Assembly (NCBI GenBank): GCA_910586535.1 | Contig: CAJUHS010000013.1 | Span: 1 to 64,000, forward strand | Source of the DNA: an uncultured Oscillospiraceae bacterium | GTDB taxonomy: Bacteria; Bacillota; Clostridia; Oscillospirales; Ruminococcaceae | Direction of reading: 5' to 3' | DNA length: 64,000 nt | Shown: positions 52,518 through 61,860 of the stretch, one piece after another | How the letters are laid out: each line of letters begins with the position of its first letter | Numbering within the stretch: the stretch's first letter is position 1 | Made by a program: the position numbers and the translations under genes | Notes under the pieces: generated by a model | Seen by the model: only the letters and a program-made list of their open reading frames with translations | What the model was told of the DNA's origin: nothing | Databases searched by the model: none

Positions 52518-54246
52518 TTGACTCACCACCCTTGCTCTCCTGTGACATAACTATCTCGCGGTATACGGGACAGTTTTCAAGCAGCTCGCTGTGAGTGCCT
52601 ATGCCTACCGCTTCACCGTCGTCCAGAACTATTATTTTATCTGCGTGACGGATAGAAGTTGCTCTCTGGGACACGATAAGCACCGTCATATTTTGTGTAT
52701 CCTTTGCTATAGCCTTGCGCAGAGCCGCGTCCGTGGCAAAGTCCAGAGCCGATGCGCTGTCGTCCAGAATAAGTATTTCGGGGCTTCCCGTAAGGGCGCG
52801 TGCAATCGTAAGGCGCTGCTTCTGACCGCCCGAAAGATTGCGTCCGCCTTGATTTATGTGAGTATTGAAGCCGTCGGGCATTTTGTCTATAAACTCCTTT
52901 GCCTGAGCGGTCTCCGCAGCTTTTTGGAGCTGCTCGTCTGAAGCGTTCTCATTGCCCCAGCGAAGATTTTCTGCGATAGTCCCCGAAAACAGCATTGCTT
53001 TTTGCGGTACAAAGCCTATCTTCTGTCTTAATTCTTTCAGTCCGTATGACTTAACGTCCGCGCCGCTTATCAGCACGCTGCCCTTTTCTGCGTCGTAAAA
53101 GCGCGGTATCAGGCTTACCAGCGTGGATTTGCCCGAACCCGTACCGCCGATTATACCAACGGTCTCTCCCTTTTGAACGGAAAAGGTAATATTCTCCAGA
53201 GCGTTGTCTCCTCCCTCGCTGTAGGAAAAAGAAACGTCCTTAAATTCTATAACCGGAGACTTTGCGGAGACTGCGGCTCCCGACCCGTCCTTTATTGACG
53301 GCTCGGTCTCAAACACCTCGTTGATGCGGGCGGAGCTTGCCGCCGCCTTGGTAAACAGTACCACAAGGTTAGCCACAACCACAAGAGCAAGGGAAATCTG
53401 CGTCATATAGTTTACAAAAGCGATAACCTGGCCCTGTGTAAGAGCTCCGCTGTCAACGCGGAAGCCTCCGAACCATACGATAGCCGCGATAGCAAGGTTC
53501 ATAATGGCGTAGGTCAGCGGATTCAGTAGAGCGGAGAGACGTCCCACACGCATTGAGGTATCGGCAAAATCGTCGTTTGCCTCCCTGAAACGCTTTTCCT
53601 CGGCGGCTTCTCCCGAAAATGCGCGGATAACACGCGCTCCCGAAAGGCTTTCGCGGGTAATCAGACTTATCTTGTCAAGCTTTTTCTGAATTACCCTGTA
53701 GAGAGGAACGGAGCGGAACATGATAAAGTACAGCACCGCCGCCACTAACGGCATTACCGCAAGGAAAACAAGGGACAGCTTAAGGTCTATTGTCATAGCC
53801 ATAACAGCCGCTCCGATAACGAGAAATGGCGCGCGTACGACCAGTCTGATAAGCATTGCCACCGCGCTCTGGACTTGGTTCACGTCGTTTGTAACGCGGG
53901 TTATCAGGGACGGAGTTCCGAACCTGTCAAGCTCCGCGTGGGAAAGAGAGCCGATGTGCCTGAACAGATCGTTCCTCACCACCGTTCCCACGCCCTGTGA
54001 GGCTCTCGAAGCAAGGTACTGGCACACCAGCGCGCAGCAAAGTCCAAGAGCACCCATAAGTATCATAATGCCGCCCATGCGGTAGATATAGGGTTTTCCC
54101 GCGCCGCCGTTTATACCCACGTCGATTATGTCCGCCATGATAAGCGGCACGATAAGCTCAAATATAGCTTCCGTAAGCTTTGCTGCGGGACCTACTATAA
54201 GCTCTTTCTTGAAGCCCCCCAGATATTTTTTGGCAAGTTTAAACAT
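52510..54246 (-). CDS. ABC exporter half-transporter, subunit 1
   Basis: A 578-residue half-transporter: six membrane helices in residues 1-310, then an ATPase with Walker A GGTGSGKST, signature LSGGQKQRL, and Walker B ILILDDSASALD. The acidic residue after Walker B is Asp instead of Glu, and the H-loop position has Gln (VSQRAT). This is the degenerate site expected of one partner in a heterodimeric exporter; the other subunit keeps Glu and His. It overlaps the GtrA gene by 8 bases. Confidence 0.9.
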   Translation of the reverse strand: MFKLAKKYLGGFKKELIVGPAAKLTEAIFELIVPLIMADIIDVGINGGAGKPYIYRMGGIMILMGALGLCCALVCQYLASRASQGVGTVVRNDLFRHIGSLSHAELDRFGTPSLITRVTNDVNQVQSAVAMLIRLVVRAPFLVIGAAVMAMTIDLKLSLVFLAVMPLVAAVLYFIMFRSVPLYRVIQKKLDKISLITRESLSGARVIRAFSGEAAEEKRFREANDDFADTSMRVGRLSALLNPLTYAIMNLAIAAIVWFGGFRVDSGALTQGQVIAFVNYMTQISLALVVVANLVVLFTKAAASSARINEVFETEPSIKDGSGAAVSAKSPVIEFKDVSFSYSEGGDNALENITFSVQKGETVGIIGGTGSGKSTLVSLIPRFYDAEKGSVLISGADVKSYGLKELRQKIGFVPQKAMLFSGTIAENLRWGNENASDEQLQKAAETAQAKEFIDKMPDGFNTHINQGGRNLSGGQKQRLTIARALTGSPEILILDDSASALDFATDAALRKAIAKDTQNMTVLIVSQRATSIRHADKIIVLDDGEAVGIGTHSELLENCPVYREIVMSQESKGGESNG

Positions 54247-54709
54247 CTTCGGTGTCCCCCTTGGTTTTTTTTCTAAAAATAAAAAGTTTGCTGAAAATAT
54301 AATTTATAACAAGGATAAATACCTGTGCGATCAGCTTCATAACGTACTCGTTCTGGCGCAGTACCCGCACCGTCAGGCTCATAAAGCCAAGCTCCATAAA
54401 GTAAGTGACCGCCCTCGCGCCGTAAAAAGCCGCAGCCTGGCTTATCCAGTCCTTTCCCGTGTTTTCCCGGTTTTTGAATACCCACACCTTGTTGGCAAAA
54501 AACGCAAACGTTACGGCGCATATCCAGCTTATGGTAGTATTCGCCTCCGTGGGAAGTCCCATATAGGCGGGAACATACTGGGCGATTACCGACACGGCAG
54601 TCGTCATTCCTCCGACTATTATATACAGAAGCGCGCTTTCGTGGCGGCTGTAAAAATCCTGTACGGTTTTGGGAAACGCAGCTAATATTTTACTTATAAT
54701 TTTGTCCAC
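54239..54709 (-). CDS. GtrA family membrane protein
   Basis: A 156-residue protein with four membrane helices of the GtrA/DPMS3 type: YIIVGGMTTAVSVIAQYV, ISWICAVTFAFFANKVWVF, and KLIAQVFILVINYIFSKLFIF. Such proteins flip or present polyprenyl-linked sugars. The GTG at 54709 is proposed as start because a minus-strand TATAAT at 54750-54755 would place the transcription start after the frame's first ATG (54778); GGAGG is about 12 bases upstream. Confidence 0.78.
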   Translation of the reverse strand: MDKIISKILAAFPKTVQDFYSRHESALLYIIVGGMTTAVSVIAQYVPAYMGLPTEANTTISWICAVTFAFFANKVWVFKNRENTGKDWISQAAAFYGARAVTYFMELGFMSLTVRVLRQNEYVMKLIAQVFILVINYIFSKLFIFRKKTKGDTEDV

Positions 54710-54831
54710 CGAAAATGAATCCCTCCGTGAAAATTGTATACACGTCAGTATTATAGCACACATTTTTGCAAAAATCATTAACTATTGTGAAATTTTTCAG
54801 ATATTTGAGGAAAATCGGCGCAAAAAAGGAC

Positions 54832-54860
54832 TTGCAAATTTACGGTAAATGTGTTATACT
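54832..54860 (+). promoter_or_regulatory. Promoter of the second CNNM gene
   Basis: TTGCAA (54832-54837), 17 bases, TATACT (54855-54860); transcription should begin near 54867, giving a leader of about 140 bases. Confidence 0.82.
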
Positions 54861-54867
54861 AATTTCC

Positions 54868-54945
54868 GTCTAAAAAGTGTTTAAAAAATCCGGCAAAAAT
54901 TTGAATATATGGTTTTGCGCAGATTTTTTAACTGCGCTTTTAGAC
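54868..54945 (+). promoter_or_regulatory. Folded 5' leader of the second CNNM gene
   Basis: An outer stem GTCTAAAA (54868-54875) / TTTTAGAC (54938-54945) starts right at the transcription start. It encloses a hairpin GCGCAG (54917-54922) / CTGCGC (54932-54937). No T run follows. It may be a regulatory RNA, perhaps ion-responsive given the gene, but it fits no class I know. Confidence 0.5.
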
Positions 54946-55004
54946 AGAAATCAGTATTATCATATAGTATATTATTTCAACATGAAAGGCATGGTAAAAC
55001 TACT

Positions 55005-56261
55005 GTGAAGTACATAATTATCGCGCTGCTGCTGGTCATGTCGGCTCTGTTTTCGTCAATGGAGACGGCATTTTCGTCGGTAAACAAGATACGTCTCAAG
55101 CACGGCGCAGCCAACGGCAGCAAAAAAGCCGCCCGCGCCCTTAAGATCGCGGAAAACTTTGACAAAGCCCTGACCACGATTCTGGTCGGAAACAATATCG
55201 TAAATATCCTTTCGTCCTCGCTTGGCACGATAATTTTTACGGAGCTTTTCGGAGCTGCGGGCGTGGCGGTGTCCACAGCGGTAATGACCGTTCTGGTGCT
55301 CATTTTCGGCGAAATAATGCCTAAATCCTTTGCCAAGCAGAACGCCGAAAAATGCGCTCTCGCCTTTGCGGGACTGCTTGGCGGCATTATGTGGGTATTT
55401 ACTCCCATATCCGCAATTTTCATGTTCCTGCAAAAGGCAGTCTCTAAGCTGTCAAAGTCAGACAACTCACCGAATTTTACCGAGGATGAGCTTAAATACA
55501 TCATAGACGAGATCGAGGATCAGGGAGTCCTTGAGGAACAGGAAAGCGATCTTGTACGCTCCGCACTGGAATTTGACGAGACCACCGTGGAGCAGATACT
55601 TCTCCCGCGCGTAAAAGTCGTTGCGGTAGAACGGGGAGAGGACATAGAAAAGATCAAGGAAATTTTCATACGCGACAGGTACACAAGACTTCCGGTTTAC
55701 GACAAATCGGTGGACAACATTATAGGCCTTATAAACGAAAAGGACTTCTTCGCGCTGATAATGGATACCGATGGGAAGCCTTCAAATATTGAGGGCATAA
55801 TCCAGAAAGCCCTGTATGTTTCCGAAATGAAGCTTATCTCGGAGGTGCTGTACGATATGCAGCGCACGAAGATACACATGGCGATAGTCAAGGATCAGTA
55901 CGGCGGAACAAGCGGCATAGTCACAATGGAGGACATCATCGAGGAGCTGGTTGGAGAGATATACGACGAAAACGACGAGGTAGTTGACAGCGTTGTGGAG
56001 GTTGCTGAAAACGTCTACGACGTGCAGGCTGACATGAATATAAGCGGCCTGCTGGAAAAGCTGGAGCTTCCGGAAAATCTTATCGAGACCGACAGCAATA
56101 CCGTGGGCGGCTGGGTAATGGAGCTTTTCGGACGGATACCGGAAACGGACGCGTCAATAACAGACGGAATCTTTACGGTAACTGTTCTTGAATCGGACGA
56201 ACAGTCCGTGTCAAAGGTGGGCATAAAAATAGATATGCCCAAAGAAAATAAAGAAGAATAG
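55005..56261 (+). CDS. CNNM/CBS-domain membrane protein (HlyC/CorC family) 2
   Basis: A 418-residue protein: CNNM membrane domain (three to four helices in 1-160, with SALFSSMETAFSSVNKIRL and FGEIMPKSFAKQ), two CBS domains (about 190-310, with YTRLPVYDKSVDNIIGLI and QYGGTSGIVTMEDIIE), and a C-terminal CorC_HlyC domain. The GTG at 55005 begins the first helix; the frame is open to an ATG at 54909, which lies inside the folded leader. An out-of-frame eight-codon frame from 54982 ends exactly on this GTG. Likely a magnesium or other cation transporter. Confidence 0.88.
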   Translation: MKYIIIALLLVMSALFSSMETAFSSVNKIRLKHGAANGSKKAARALKIAENFDKALTTILVGNNIVNILSSSLGTIIFTELFGAAGVAVSTAVMTVLVLIFGEIMPKSFAKQNAEKCALAFAGLLGGIMWVFTPISAIFMFLQKAVSKLSKSDNSPNFTEDELKYIIDEIEDQGVLEEQESDLVRSALEFDETTVEQILLPRVKVVAVERGEDIEKIKEIFIRDRYTRLPVYDKSVDNIIGLINEKDFFALIMDTDGKPSNIEGIIQKALYVSEMKLISEVLYDMQRTKIHMAIVKDQYGGTSGIVTMEDIIEELVGEIYDENDEVVDSVVEVAENVYDVQADMNISGLLEKLELPENLIETDSNTVGGWVMELFGRIPETDASITDGIFTVTVLESDEQSVSKVGIKIDMPKENKEE

Positions 56262-56276
56262 CTGCTGTACAAGCAG

Positions 56277-56313
56277 ACAAGGCTCTCCGCCGGCGCGGGG
56301 AGCCTTGTTTTTC
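56277..56313 (+). terminator. Terminator of the second CNNM gene
   Basis: CAAGGCTC (56278-56285) / GAGCCTTG (56300-56307) with inner CCGC/GCGG pairing, followed by TTTTTC. Confidence 0.9.
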
Positions 56314-56388
56314 ATTAAGATAAAACCGCGCTGCAAAGAACTTGCGGCGCGGCTTTTAAGGGGGATGTGAAGAATTAATTGGAAATTG

Positions 56389-57189
56389 TCATTTTGTACG
56401 CTTCTTTTCTTCGGAAACGGCGGCTCTGTATTCGGATGGCGTCATGTCCGTCCTTGACTTGAACTGCCGCATGAAGTGAAGCTCGCATTTATATCCGCAC
56501 ATCTGCGCAATTTTGGTAATGGAAATATCCGTGGTGGAAAGCAGATATTTGGCGTGCTCCACGCGGCTGCGTATCACGTCGTTCATCACGCTTACCCCGA
56601 AAGTCTCCTTGTACAGATGCTGGAAATAGGACTTGCTCATCGCAAGCTGGTGGGAAAGCCCGTCAACATTCCATTCGTTGTAGGGCATATTGTATATCTG
56701 CGACCGCAGGAGAGCCATTTTATCGTAATGGGTGCTCGACCTGCTTCCGCCGAAGGAGTGTATCTCCTCGCTCAGTTTTATAAAAAACAGTTTCATGTAA
56801 AGCTCCGCCGAATCAGTTTTGAACATATTCGACGAGTAGCTTTCATAAGCCATATTTTTGATTATAAGTGAAAGTCCGTTGATATCGTCAAGCTTGACGA
56901 CCTTGTCAAAAGGGATATCAAGAGCGTCAAAAAAGTCAAAGTCGCCGCTGGAAAGCTTAAAGTGGAACCAGTCGTTGGAAAACTGCGTTCCGTACGCTCT
57001 GTAAAACTGGGGGGTACCCTCTTTGTAAAGTATAAAGGAATTTGCTTCGGTAAAAGTGTCCGTCTCCGAAAAGGTGAACACAGCGGGCGTTTTTATAAGC
57101 AGCAGAAGGTAATCTCCCGAACCGTCAGGGCGCTGGATACAGAAATCTGCGTCGTGACAGTGGTTATACCCGATATTGTTGATATGCAA
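56389..57189 (-). CDS. AraC family transcriptional regulator
   Basis: A 266-residue regulator: an N-terminal beta-rich sensor half (about 1-150) and a C-terminal double helix-turn-helix (about 165-260; MSKSYFQHLYKETFG, then ISITKIAQMCGYKCELHFMRQF). It starts with TTG at 57189 behind AGGAG. It lies 17 bases after the GH1 gene in the same direction, so it probably senses a sugar released by the locus and controls it. Confidence 0.88.
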   Translation of the reverse strand: MHINNIGYNHCHDADFCIQRPDGSGDYLLLLIKTPAVFTFSETDTFTEANSFILYKEGTPQFYRAYGTQFSNDWFHFKLSSGDFDFFDALDIPFDKVVKLDDINGLSLIIKNMAYESYSSNMFKTDSAELYMKLFFIKLSEEIHSFGGSRSSTHYDKMALLRSQIYNMPYNEWNVDGLSHQLAMSKSYFQHLYKETFGVSVMNDVIRSRVEHAKYLLSTTDISITKIAQMCGYKCELHFMRQFKSRTDMTPSEYRAAVSEEKKRTK

Positions 57190-57205
57190 TCATCATCACT
57201 CCTGC

Positions 57206-58552
57206 TTACAGAATTTCTCCGTTGCTTTCTATTACCTTTTTGTACCATAGCGCCGAATCCTTGGGTATCCTTTCTCCTGTTCCGTAGTCTGTGTAGATCA
57301 TTCCGAAGCGGGCGGTGTAGCCTATCGCCCATTCAAAATTGTCCATAAGCGACCACTGGAAATATCCTCGGCAGTCAACGCCGTCGGAGGCGGCTTTGCG
57401 AAATTCCCGCAGATAACGGTGCAGAAAGTCTATTCTGTTGGGGTCGTGGACTTTTCCGTCGAGAGCTACCGCGTCATGGGCAGCCATTCCGTTTTCGGTG
57501 ATGTATATGGGAAGCTTGTATCGTTCGTACATGAATCTCGGTCCCCAGTAAAGAGTTTCGGGAACGATGTTCCATTTTATCGCGTTCAGGGGAGCTCCGA
57601 CTGCAAAGGGAACGTTTTCCGCCTGTCCGTTTTCTCCCGCCGCGACATATCTTCCCTGATAAATATTGAGTCCGATAAAATCAATTGGAGAACCGATCAG
57701 AGCCATATCCTCATCCGTTATTTCCGGCAGGATACCGGCGCACTCGTTCAGGATATTGTCGGGATATTTTCCGAATACAACGGGGTCGAGCCAGTATGCG
57801 TCCGAGAAGAGGAAGTGGTTTCTGCCGCAATAGAAATAAGAACCCCTCGCCGCTTCTATATCCTTTTCCGAAACCGGACAGGCAGGAGCGGACGCCGTTA
57901 CAAGACCTATCTTTACGCCGGGTATCTTTTCGCGCAGCACGCGCACAGCCTTGCCGTGGGCTTTGAGGACGTTATGCCCGATATGGAGCAGTTCCTCTTT
58001 TCCCAGAACCAGACCGGGAGCGTGCACTCCCTCGAAATATCCGCAGCCCACAAAGACCTCCGGCTCATTAAAGGTCATCACGTTTTTTACCCTGCCTCCG
58101 AAAAGCTCGGCGCAGACAGCGGCATAGTCCGCAAACCAGTCGGAAATATCATCGTTGAGCCAGCCGCCCCGCAAATGAAGAGCGTAGGGAAGATCCCAGT
58201 GATAAAGAGTAGCGTAAGGCTCAATGCCGTATTTCAGCAGTTCGTCGATAAGATCGCTGTAAAACCTGACTCCCGCCTGATTTATTTTTCCCGTGCCGCC
58301 GGGCATAAGCCTACTCCAGGAAATTGAAAACCTGTAGGCTTTAAGTCCCAGCTCGGACATGAGCTTTACGTCCTCTTTGAATCTGTGATAATGACCGCAG
58401 GCAATATCGCCGCTTGAATTGTCGCTTATCTTTCCCTCGGTATGGGTAAAAACGTCCCATATGTTCTTGCCCTTGCCGTCCTCGTAAGCAGCGCCTTCGA
58501 TCTGATATGCGGCTGTAGCCGCTCCCCATACGAAATTTTCAGCAAAACCCAT
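57206..58552 (-). CDS. GH1 family beta-glucosidase
   Basis: A 448-residue cytoplasmic glycosidase. The N-terminal GH1 signature is NFVWGAATAAYQIEG (6-20); the acid/base is E163 (FNEPE) and the nucleophile E353 (YITENGM). Length is typical. It would split cellobiose or related beta-glucosides taken up by the cell. GAGGTGATC precedes the ATG. Same strand as the sugar-binding lipoprotein gene upstream. Confidence 0.94.
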   Translation of the reverse strand: MGFAENFVWGAATAAYQIEGAAYEDGKGKNIWDVFTHTEGKISDNSSGDIACGHYHRFKEDVKLMSELGLKAYRFSISWSRLMPGGTGKINQAGVRFYSDLIDELLKYGIEPYATLYHWDLPYALHLRGGWLNDDISDWFADYAAVCAELFGGRVKNVMTFNEPEVFVGCGYFEGVHAPGLVLGKEELLHIGHNVLKAHGKAVRVLREKIPGVKIGLVTASAPACPVSEKDIEAARGSYFYCGRNHFLFSDAYWLDPVVFGKYPDNILNECAGILPEITDEDMALIGSPIDFIGLNIYQGRYVAAGENGQAENVPFAVGAPLNAIKWNIVPETLYWGPRFMYERYKLPIYITENGMAAHDAVALDGKVHDPNRIDFLHRYLREFRKAASDGVDCRGYFQWSLMDNFEWAIGYTARFGMIYTDYGTGERIPKDSALWYKKVIESNGEIL

Positions 58553-58603
58553 TGATGATCACCTCGCGTTTTCGTTTTATTATACAATAAGTTTCCTTTA
58601 AAA

Positions 58604-60025
58604 TCAAGACATAGCTTTAAGCTTTTCGTTCAGTTCATCAATATATGTTTGAACAACAACGCTGCGTTCTTCTCTTGCCTGATACCAGTCGGTGCCGTTA
58701 TAGCTTGCGTCCTTTATAGGATTGTGCAGCAGTTCATAAACATCGGCATTTACCGCCGCATAGAAATCAACTACTGGATGTGCGTTTGTCAGGTCGTTTA
58801 CGTAGCTGTACATTTCTACCATTTCGTCTGTCCAGCCGTAGTCGCTGCGGAGCTTCTTGTCGTTTACTTCCTTTACGCTCTCGTCGGTATTTGCAGTAAG
58901 CTTACATTTAATAAAAGCCGCAACCGCCTCGGGATTGGGCGCGCCCTTGCACATTGCGTATGCGTCAAGTCCGCCTGACGCGCTCAGATACCATTCATCG
59001 GCGCTTTCATCTCTCGGCATAGGTACGAACATTATCTCGCCGGGCTTGCCGAATGCGGATATATCCGGTTCATAAAGCTGCCATGAGCCTACGGGGTAGA
59101 ACAAGGTCGTACCCTCGCCTATCCTTTCGGGGTGCTCTTTCCAGTTGTATTCCGCACGAGGGAAGTTCACACCTGCATTGTGCATTTCACGGAAAAGATC
59201 CTGTACTCTTGCAAGGTTCGGATCCATAATATTATTCACTACTTCTCCGTTTTCCATACCGATAACGGGAACTCCCGTGCTCAGCATCATAGCAAGCTCA
59301 TACCACCAGCCGTCTATGGCGTATTTGTCCTGTTCTGCGTCTGCAAAGTCATAACACATCTGCTTGAACGTGCTCCATGTCCATTCATTGTTATAGGCAA
59401 GCTCCGCAGGGTCGTCAAAGCCGTGTTCTTCTATGGTGTTTTTGTTGTACAGTATAATAGTTCCCGCGTCTGCGGCTACACACGCCATATAGTGCTTCCC
59501 GCCGATCGTGTGCATATCGTTAATTCTCTTTGCACCCTCGGGGAATAATTCCGAATCATAGTCTATATAGTCGTCCATTGGCTGGAACATTCCCGCCGAA
59601 GCCTTTCCGGGGAAGGTATCAAGGTCTGCCGCGGGGAACATATCGGGAGAATTTCCTCCCAAAACAAGAGTGGCAAGATCGTCATACTTAGTGGAATCGG
59701 TGGTCTGGATATACTCTATCTCGCCTCCGTACTTTGTTTTGAAAAGCTGCAGGAACACGTCTACGGATTCACCCTCTTCAGGCTCGAGCGCCCAGAAAGA
59801 AAGCCACCTAAGCTTGCCGTTCTCAAGCTTTTCGGCGTCTACCTCTACCTGATCAACTACCTCGGCGTCCTCCGATGCCATTGTTGCCGTAGTAGTTTCC
59901 TTAGTCGCGGAAGGAGTTGTGTCTGAAGTCTGCGTGCCGTCGTCCGAGCCGCAGGCTGAAAGCATTGCCGCCGTCATAGCCGCCGCTGTTATCAATGATA
60001 ATTTTTTTGTTGTTTCTTTTTTCAT
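58604..60025 (-). CDS. Sugar ABC transporter substrate-binding lipoprotein
   Basis: A 473-residue extracellular solute-binding protein (family 1). Signal peptide with lipobox LSAC (Cys at about 25), a Thr/Ser linker, then the binding fold (LRWLSFWALEPEEGES, GGNSPDMFPAADLDTFPG, NNEWTWSTFKQM). It probably binds oligosaccharides for GH1 and GH51. No permease or ATPase of a sugar importer lies in the window, so they must be elsewhere. GAGGTGATGAG precedes the ATG. Confidence 0.9.
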   Translation of the reverse strand: MKKETTKKLSLITAAAMTAAMLSACGSDDGTQTSDTTPSATKETTTATMASEDAEVVDQVEVDAEKLENGKLRWLSFWALEPEEGESVDVFLQLFKTKYGGEIEYIQTTDSTKYDDLATLVLGGNSPDMFPAADLDTFPGKASAGMFQPMDDYIDYDSELFPEGAKRINDMHTIGGKHYMACVAADAGTIILYNKNTIEEHGFDDPAELAYNNEWTWSTFKQMCYDFADAEQDKYAIDGWWYELAMMLSTGVPVIGMENGEVVNNIMDPNLARVQDLFREMHNAGVNFPRAEYNWKEHPERIGEGTTLFYPVGSWQLYEPDISAFGKPGEIMFVPMPRDESADEWYLSASGGLDAYAMCKGAPNPEAVAAFIKCKLTANTDESVKEVNDKKLRSDYGWTDEMVEMYSYVNDLTNAHPVVDFYAAVNADVYELLHNPIKDASYNGTDWYQAREERSVVVQTYIDELNEKLKAMS

Positions 60026-60337
60026 CGCTCATCACCTCATAAAAAAATTTAACAGTGTTTTCGTCAAAACCTTATGCTTTAATAATAACGTTGCCGTAAA
60101 ATTTTTTCAATGACTTATAATACTAAAACACAGACTTATCCTGCTGTTTTGAAAAATAAGCGGAATAGGTCAGCGTTTTGACAGTATTGGTCAGCATAAG
60201 ACGAAAAGCGCACGTTAAAATATGTTTTGCAGAAATCAACAAAGCAGGATAAGTCTGCATTTTAGCAGAATATGTTATTGTAAAAAGCAAAAGAATACAG
60301 TATACTTTATGCAATAGCTTTTATGGGAGGTAATATT
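60026..60337. promoter_or_regulatory. Divergent regulatory region of the glycosidase locus
   Basis: About 310 bases between the binding-protein gene (minus) and GH51 (plus). A perfect 15-bp inverted repeat lies at 60131-60145 (CAGACTTATCCTGCT) and 60243-60257, about 100 bases apart. GGTCAGC occurs twice between them, about 20 bases apart. A plus-strand promoter TTGTAA..TATACT lies at 60278-60306. This looks like a two-site operator region, probably for the AraC-type regulator at 57189. Confidence 0.6.
60278..60306 (+). promoter_or_regulatory. Promoter of the GH51-GH5 operon
   Basis: TTGTAA (60278-60283), 17 bases, TATACT (60301-60306). The -35 matches four of six, which suits activator control. 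Confidence 0.6.
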
Positions 60338-61828
60338 ATGAAAGCAAGAATCGTCATTGATAAGAATAAAACTGTAAGCAGGATCGACGACCGTCTTTAC
60401 GGCTCGTTTATAGAGCATCTGGGCAGAGCGGTGTACGGAGGCATATACGAGCCGTCCCATGAAACGGCTGACGATATGGGCTTCCGCGGAGACGTTATGG
60501 AAATGATAAAAGAGCTTAACGTTCCCATTATAAGATATCCGGGAGGAAACTTTGTATCCGGCTATAACTGGGAGGACGGAACGGGAGACAAATCAAAGCG
60601 TCCTAAAAAAATGGAGCTTGCATGGCAGTCCGTGGAGACAAACGAGGTGGGCATTGACGAATTTCAGGAGTGGGCAAAGCGCGCGCACAGCGACGTAATG
60701 ATGGCGGTGAATTTAGGTACCCGCGGAGCGGACGAAGCAAGAAATCTTGTGGAATACTGCAACTGCGAAACGGATACATACTATGCCGAAATGCGCCGCA
60801 GAAACGGCTTTGAAAAGCCTTTCGGAATAAAGACATGGTGCCTCGGCAACGAAATGGACGGCGACTGGCAGATATGCCACAAGACCGCATACGAATACGG
60901 CAGGATCGCCTGCGAAACCGCCAAGCTCATGAAGTGGACCGATCCCTCCATAGAGCTTGTAGCCTGCGGAAGCGCACATATAAATATGCCAACCTTCGGC
61001 GAGTGGGAACGCACCGTCCTGAGGGAGTGCTACGAACATGTAGACTATATTTCCCTGCACAATTACTACGGAAATCCCAATAACGATACCGCCGCATATC
61101 TGGCTTCGGCGGCGGATATGGACAGCTTCATCAAGCAGGTAGCCGCAATATGCGACGAGGTAAAGGCGGAAAAAAATTCCGACAAGACCGTAAACCTGTC
61201 CTTTGACGAATGGAACATCTGGTTCCACAGCAATGAACAGGACAAACAGATCGAGAAGTGGCAGGTCGCGCCTCCGCTGCTGGAGGACATTTACAATCTC
61301 GAGGACGCGGTGGTTCTGGGAGACCTGCTTATCACCCTTATCAACAACAGCGATAGGGTTAAGATAGCCTGTCTTGCCCAGCTTGTGAACGTTATCGCTC
61401 CCATAATGACGGAAACCGGCGGCAGGATATGGGCGCAGACTATATTCTATCCGTTCATGCACACTTCGCAGAGAGGCAGGGGAACAGCTCTTGAAGTATC
61501 CTGCGGCTGCGGAACATACAGCGCGGGAGGGAAAAAGGATATTCCGTTTATAAATACGGCGGCGGTTATTTCGGAGGACGGCGGCGAGCTTACCGTATTT
61601 GCCGTGAACCGTTCGCTTGACGAGTCCTGCACGCTTGATTTAAACCTTTCGGGATACGAGGGCTTCAATCCCGTCCTGCATACGGCTCTGGAGGGAGACG
61701 ACCTGAAAGCGGTGAATACTGCGGACGACCCGAAAAAAGTTGTTCCCGCTGAAAAGGAAATTTCCGACGGAATTATTCTTTCCCCTCATTCGTGGAATAT
61801 GATTGTTTTACAAAAAGCGGTACAATAA
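60338..61828 (+). CDS. abfA: GH51 family alpha-L-arabinofuranosidase
   Basis: A 496-residue cytoplasmic enzyme that removes arabinofuranosyl units from arabinan or arabinoxylan oligomers. The start region IDDRLYGSFIEHLGRAVYGG is typical; the acid/base is E172 (CLGNEMDG) and the nucleophile E291 (SFDEWNIW). A C-terminal beta domain follows. ATG 60338 has GGGAGG upstream; the ATG at 60323 overlaps that site and is rejected. Confidence 0.94.
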   Translation: MKARIVIDKNKTVSRIDDRLYGSFIEHLGRAVYGGIYEPSHETADDMGFRGDVMEMIKELNVPIIRYPGGNFVSGYNWEDGTGDKSKRPKKMELAWQSVETNEVGIDEFQEWAKRAHSDVMMAVNLGTRGADEARNLVEYCNCETDTYYAEMRRRNGFEKPFGIKTWCLGNEMDGDWQICHKTAYEYGRIACETAKLMKWTDPSIELVACGSAHINMPTFGEWERTVLRECYEHVDYISLHNYYGNPNNDTAAYLASAADMDSFIKQVAAICDEVKAEKNSDKTVNLSFDEWNIWFHSNEQDKQIEKWQVAPPLLEDIYNLEDAVVLGDLLITLINNSDRVKIACLAQLVNVIAPIMTETGGRIWAQTIFYPFMHTSQRGRGTALEVSCGCGTYSAGGKKDIPFINTAAVISEDGGELTVFAVNRSLDESCTLDLNLSGYEGFNPVLHTALEGDDLKAVNTADDPKKVVPAEKEISDGIILSPHSWNMIVLQKAVQ

Positions 61829-61860
61829 AATATGTACTTTTTTAAGAAAGGATGTTTTGT

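Noticed and set aside
57419..58327. 302-codon open frame antisense to the GH1 gene
   Set aside because: A shadow of the certain GH1 coding sequence, with composition of a reverse frame.
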